From Dehalococcoidia bacterium (GTDB lineage Bacteria; Chloroflexota; Dehalococcoidia; UBA3495; JAAXIE01), in assembly GCA_012270525.1 (NCBI GenBank), contig JAAXIE010000163.1, forward strand, positions 1-6,475: a DNA stretch of 6,475 bases, read 5' to 3'. A program made the translations under genes and the position numbers. Shown piece after piece: positions 5,151 to 6,475 of this stretch. Each line of letters begins with the position of its first letter. The stretch's first letter is position 1. Below the pieces are notes generated by a model. That model was not told where the DNA came from. It did no database searches and was given only the letters and a program-made list of their open reading frames with translations.

Positions 5151-5810
5151 CTCGAACGTCTTGCGATAGACGCCAGGGGAGCCGCTGGCGTGCTGCATCT
5201 TGGGGCGGATGCGCAGTGACCACGGGTTGGCGTCTCGGGCTTTCTCCCATTCGGGGGTCTGGGAGACTTTCTCGTGTTCGAACTCGTACATGACTCCGTA
5301 GGCCGGAGCCCCACGCACCGCCTGAAGTCGCCGTGCTTGAATGACGCCGGGCACCTCGCAGTAGTTGGGGACGTAGACTGTGCTGTACCAAGCGTTGAAC
5401 TCTTCCTCGTACTGCCCCGGTATGTCCATGCGGCCGTACTGGATCACGGGGGCCATCCCGGACTGTGACATGGAGGCGGGCACCTGCTCCGGGTATATGA
5501 CTTGGTAGACGTTGTGAACGTAGTTGGTGCCGATGACCCTGGGTGACATGCGCTGGGACCACGGGCCCGGGTTGGCGAGGTAGTGCTGGAAGGTATCGCT
5601 GGAATAGACGTCCGGGGACTCCAGTTCGTAGCAGGCAAAATGCTTGGGGCTGCCACTGATGGCCTCGTAGCGGGCGGCGTTGAGCACGCCGGGTAGCGAC
5701 GTAAGCTCGGCGATGTGCTCCTCGTTGTACCAGCGGTTGAATTCCTCCTCCAAGTCTGCTGGCACATCGGCCATCACCACCAGTATTCCCGTGCCTTTCC
5801 TGTCGGCCAT
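5142..5810 (-). CDS. Two-domain dimeric alpha/beta-barrel (EthD-like) protein
   Basis: A 222-residue protein made of two fused DABB domains. The helix signature appears twice, as EEEFNRWYNEEHIAELTSLP (21-40) and EEEFNAWYSTVYVPNYCEVP (135-154), each followed by GV and offset by 114 residues. The fused copies probably form within one chain the barrel that single-domain relatives form by dimerising. Domain 1 also has CYELESPDV (60-68), closely like AYEIDSPDV in the single-domain protein at 3051-3398, so the two are likely paralogues. The start ATG (5810-5808) has AGGAGG (5821-5816) 5 nt upstream, and a good promoter lies further back. The role is unknown; the link to the TPP enzyme/amidohydrolase unit is inferred from the shared family. 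Its last ~110 bp are repeated in decayed form at 4536-4645, with hicAB between the copies. Confidence 0.85.
   Translation of the reverse strand: MADRKGTGILVVMADVPADLEEEFNRWYNEEHIAELTSLPGVLNAARYEAISGSPKHFACYELESPDVYSSDTFQHYLANPGPWSQRMSPRVIGTNYVHNVYQVIYPEQVPASMSQSGMAPVIQYGRMDIPGQYEEEFNAWYSTVYVPNYCEVPGVIQARRLQAVRGAPAYGVMYEFEHEKVSQTPEWEKARDANPWSLRIRPKMQHASGSPGVYRKTFELG
5149..5260. repeat. Direct repeat, intact copy (pair of 4536-4645)
   Basis: This is the coding 3' end of the two-domain DABB gene. The same sequence recurs in the same orientation at 4536-4645 with about 83% identity by hand alignment; the first 17 bases of both copies, AACTCGAACGTCTTGCG, are identical. The hicAB pair lies between the copies, whose starts are 613 bases apart. 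Confidence 0.85.
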
Positions 5811-5850
5811 GCTGTCCTCCTGTGTTCGTATACGCTCGGTAAGTGACCGC

Positions 5851-5880
5851 AGTCTAGGGAGCGTCGCGTTGGGGTGTCAA
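5851..5880 (-). promoter_or_regulatory. Sigma70-type promoter of the two-domain DABB gene
   Basis: The minus strand carries a perfect -35 TTGACA (5880-5875) and a -10 TAGACT (5856-5851, four of six positions) with an 18-bp spacer. The start would fall near 5844, giving a ~34-nt leader before the ATG at 5810. As in the promoter at 113-140, the -35 is followed by CCCC and the -10 is preceded by CCC. Confidence 0.6.
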
Positions 5881-5950
5881 TGTGCGTATGTCGGGCCAGG
5901 AACGGCCGACCGAAGGGATGGCGAAATCGCAACAATGCGCTGGCTGGCTG

Positions 5951-5956
5951 TATACT
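5951..5956 (+). promoter_or_regulatory. Candidate -10 box for leuS
   Basis: TATACT matches the -10 consensus at five of six positions and lies about 77 bp before the leuS ATG. The best -35 at an 18-bp spacing is TCGCAA (5927-5932), only three of six. No T-box signature (AGGGTGGNACCGCG-like antiterminator) is visible in the roughly 70-nt leader, so tRNA-Leu-responsive T-box control looks unlikely. Confidence 0.35.
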
Positions 5957-6032
5957 GGATACCCGCAACGACCAGCCGGAGGCGGCTGACCCGGCAGGAC
6001 TCGACCCAACAGAACCAGAGGTAGCAGAAGGA

Positions 6033-6475
6033 ATGACCACAATCCCCGATTCGAAGCCGAACGATTCTAGGTATGACCCCATCGCCTTGGAACAGAAGTG
6101 GCAGGAGCGGTGGGAGGCCGACGGGATATATCGAGTGCCCGAGGGTGACGACAGGCCCCGCTGGTACGAGATGACCATGTACCCCTACCCATCGGGCGAT
6201 CTCCACATCGGCCACTGGTATGCCATGTCGCCAGCCGACAGCCATGCCCGGTTCCGGAGGATGCAGGGCTATAACGTGCTGCATCCCATGGGTTTCGATG
6301 CCTTTGGCCTGCCTGCGGAGAACGCCGCCATCAGCCGGGGCATACACCCCTACGAATGGACGATGAGCAACATCGAGAACATGCGCCAGCAGTTGCGCAG
6401 CATGGGGGCCATTTATGACTGGAGCAAGGAGATAATCTGCGCCCTGCCCGAATACTACCGCTGGAACCAGTGGTT
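6033..6475 (+). CDS. leuS: Leucyl-tRNA synthetase, N-terminal part
   Basis: The first 147 codons of LeuRS, running off the right edge. LeuRS charges tRNA-Leu with leucine using ATP, in the cytoplasm. The sequence shows the family opening RYDPIALEQKWQERWE (13-28), then MYPYPSGDLHIGH with the class I HIGH motif at 58-61, followed by GYNVLHPMGFDAFGLPAENAA, the Rossmann-fold catalytic core. The KMSKS motif and editing domain would lie beyond the window. ATG 6033 is the only ATG in frame before the conserved opening; AGAAGG (6026-6031) sits just 1 nt before it, closer than usual for a Shine-Dalgarno site. The gene is transcribed away from the DABB gene, with the 222-bp gap at 5811-6032 holding promoters for both. 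Confidence 0.93.
   Translation, partial: MTTIPDSKPNDSRYDPIALEQKWQERWEADGIYRVPEGDDRPRWYEMTMYPYPSGDLHIGHWYAMSPADSHARFRRMQGYNVLHPMGFDAFGLPAENAAISRGIHPYEWTMSNIENMRQQLRSMGAIYDWSKEIICALPEYYRWNQW

Noticed and set aside
5311..5562. Minus-strand open frames inside the two-domain DABB gene
   Set aside because: They are alternative frames of a gene with a clear repeated domain, start site and promoter.
5957..6032. T-box or other riboswitch in the leuS leader
   Set aside because: The leader is short and no T-box antiterminator sequence or specifier-loop layout is visible.

Overview
The window looks like a bacterial chromosome segment with high GC and compact coding on both strands. Several starts are GTG, Shine-Dalgarno sequences are mostly clear, and sigma70-type promoters are readable. 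The gene families (ACMSD-like amidohydrolase, orphan TPP enzyme, EthD-like alpha/beta-barrel proteins) and the LeuRS N-terminus remind me of uncultivated Chloroflexota such as Dehalococcoidia or SAR202. That assignment is inference and is not proven here.

Layout. (1) Bases 1-29, minus strand: the first ten codons (MSTLVLGIET) of what looks like tsaD, leaving the window on the left. Its promoter places the transcript start at or next to the GTG codon, so the mRNA may be leaderless. (2) Bases 224-3398, plus strand: a three-gene catabolic-looking unit behind a strong promoter. It encodes a TPP-dependent decarboxylase/synthase-like enzyme, a metal-dependent amidohydrolase of the ACMSD/resorcylate-decarboxylase type with all five active-site residues, and a single-domain dimeric alpha/beta-barrel (DABB) protein. 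(3) Bases 3399-3657: non-coding. (4) Bases 3658-4455, plus strand: a 68-residue small protein and a Fic-domain protein 3 nt apart, a probable toxin-antitoxin (TA) pair with lower GC than the metabolic genes. (5) Bases 4532-5110, minus strand: a hicA-hicB TA pair, convergent with fic. It lies between the intact end of a two-domain DABB gene and a decayed, frameshifted copy of that same gene end (about 110 bp, 83% identical by hand alignment). (6) Bases 5142-5810, minus strand: the two-domain DABB gene, related to the single-domain one, with its own TTGACA promoter. (7) From 6033, plus strand: the start of leuS, leaving the window on the right.

Reading it as a whole, housekeeping genes (tsaD, leuS) flank an accessory block. 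The TPP enzyme, amidohydrolase and two DABB proteins plausibly belong to one degradation pathway whose substrate cannot be read from sequence. Two tail-to-tail TA modules sit between the two DABB genes. The most unusual structure is the hicAB module flanked by a direct repeat of the neighbouring gene's 3' end, with HicB stopping where many relatives begin their DNA-binding domain. The region from 3399 to 5141 looks like an insertion hot spot.
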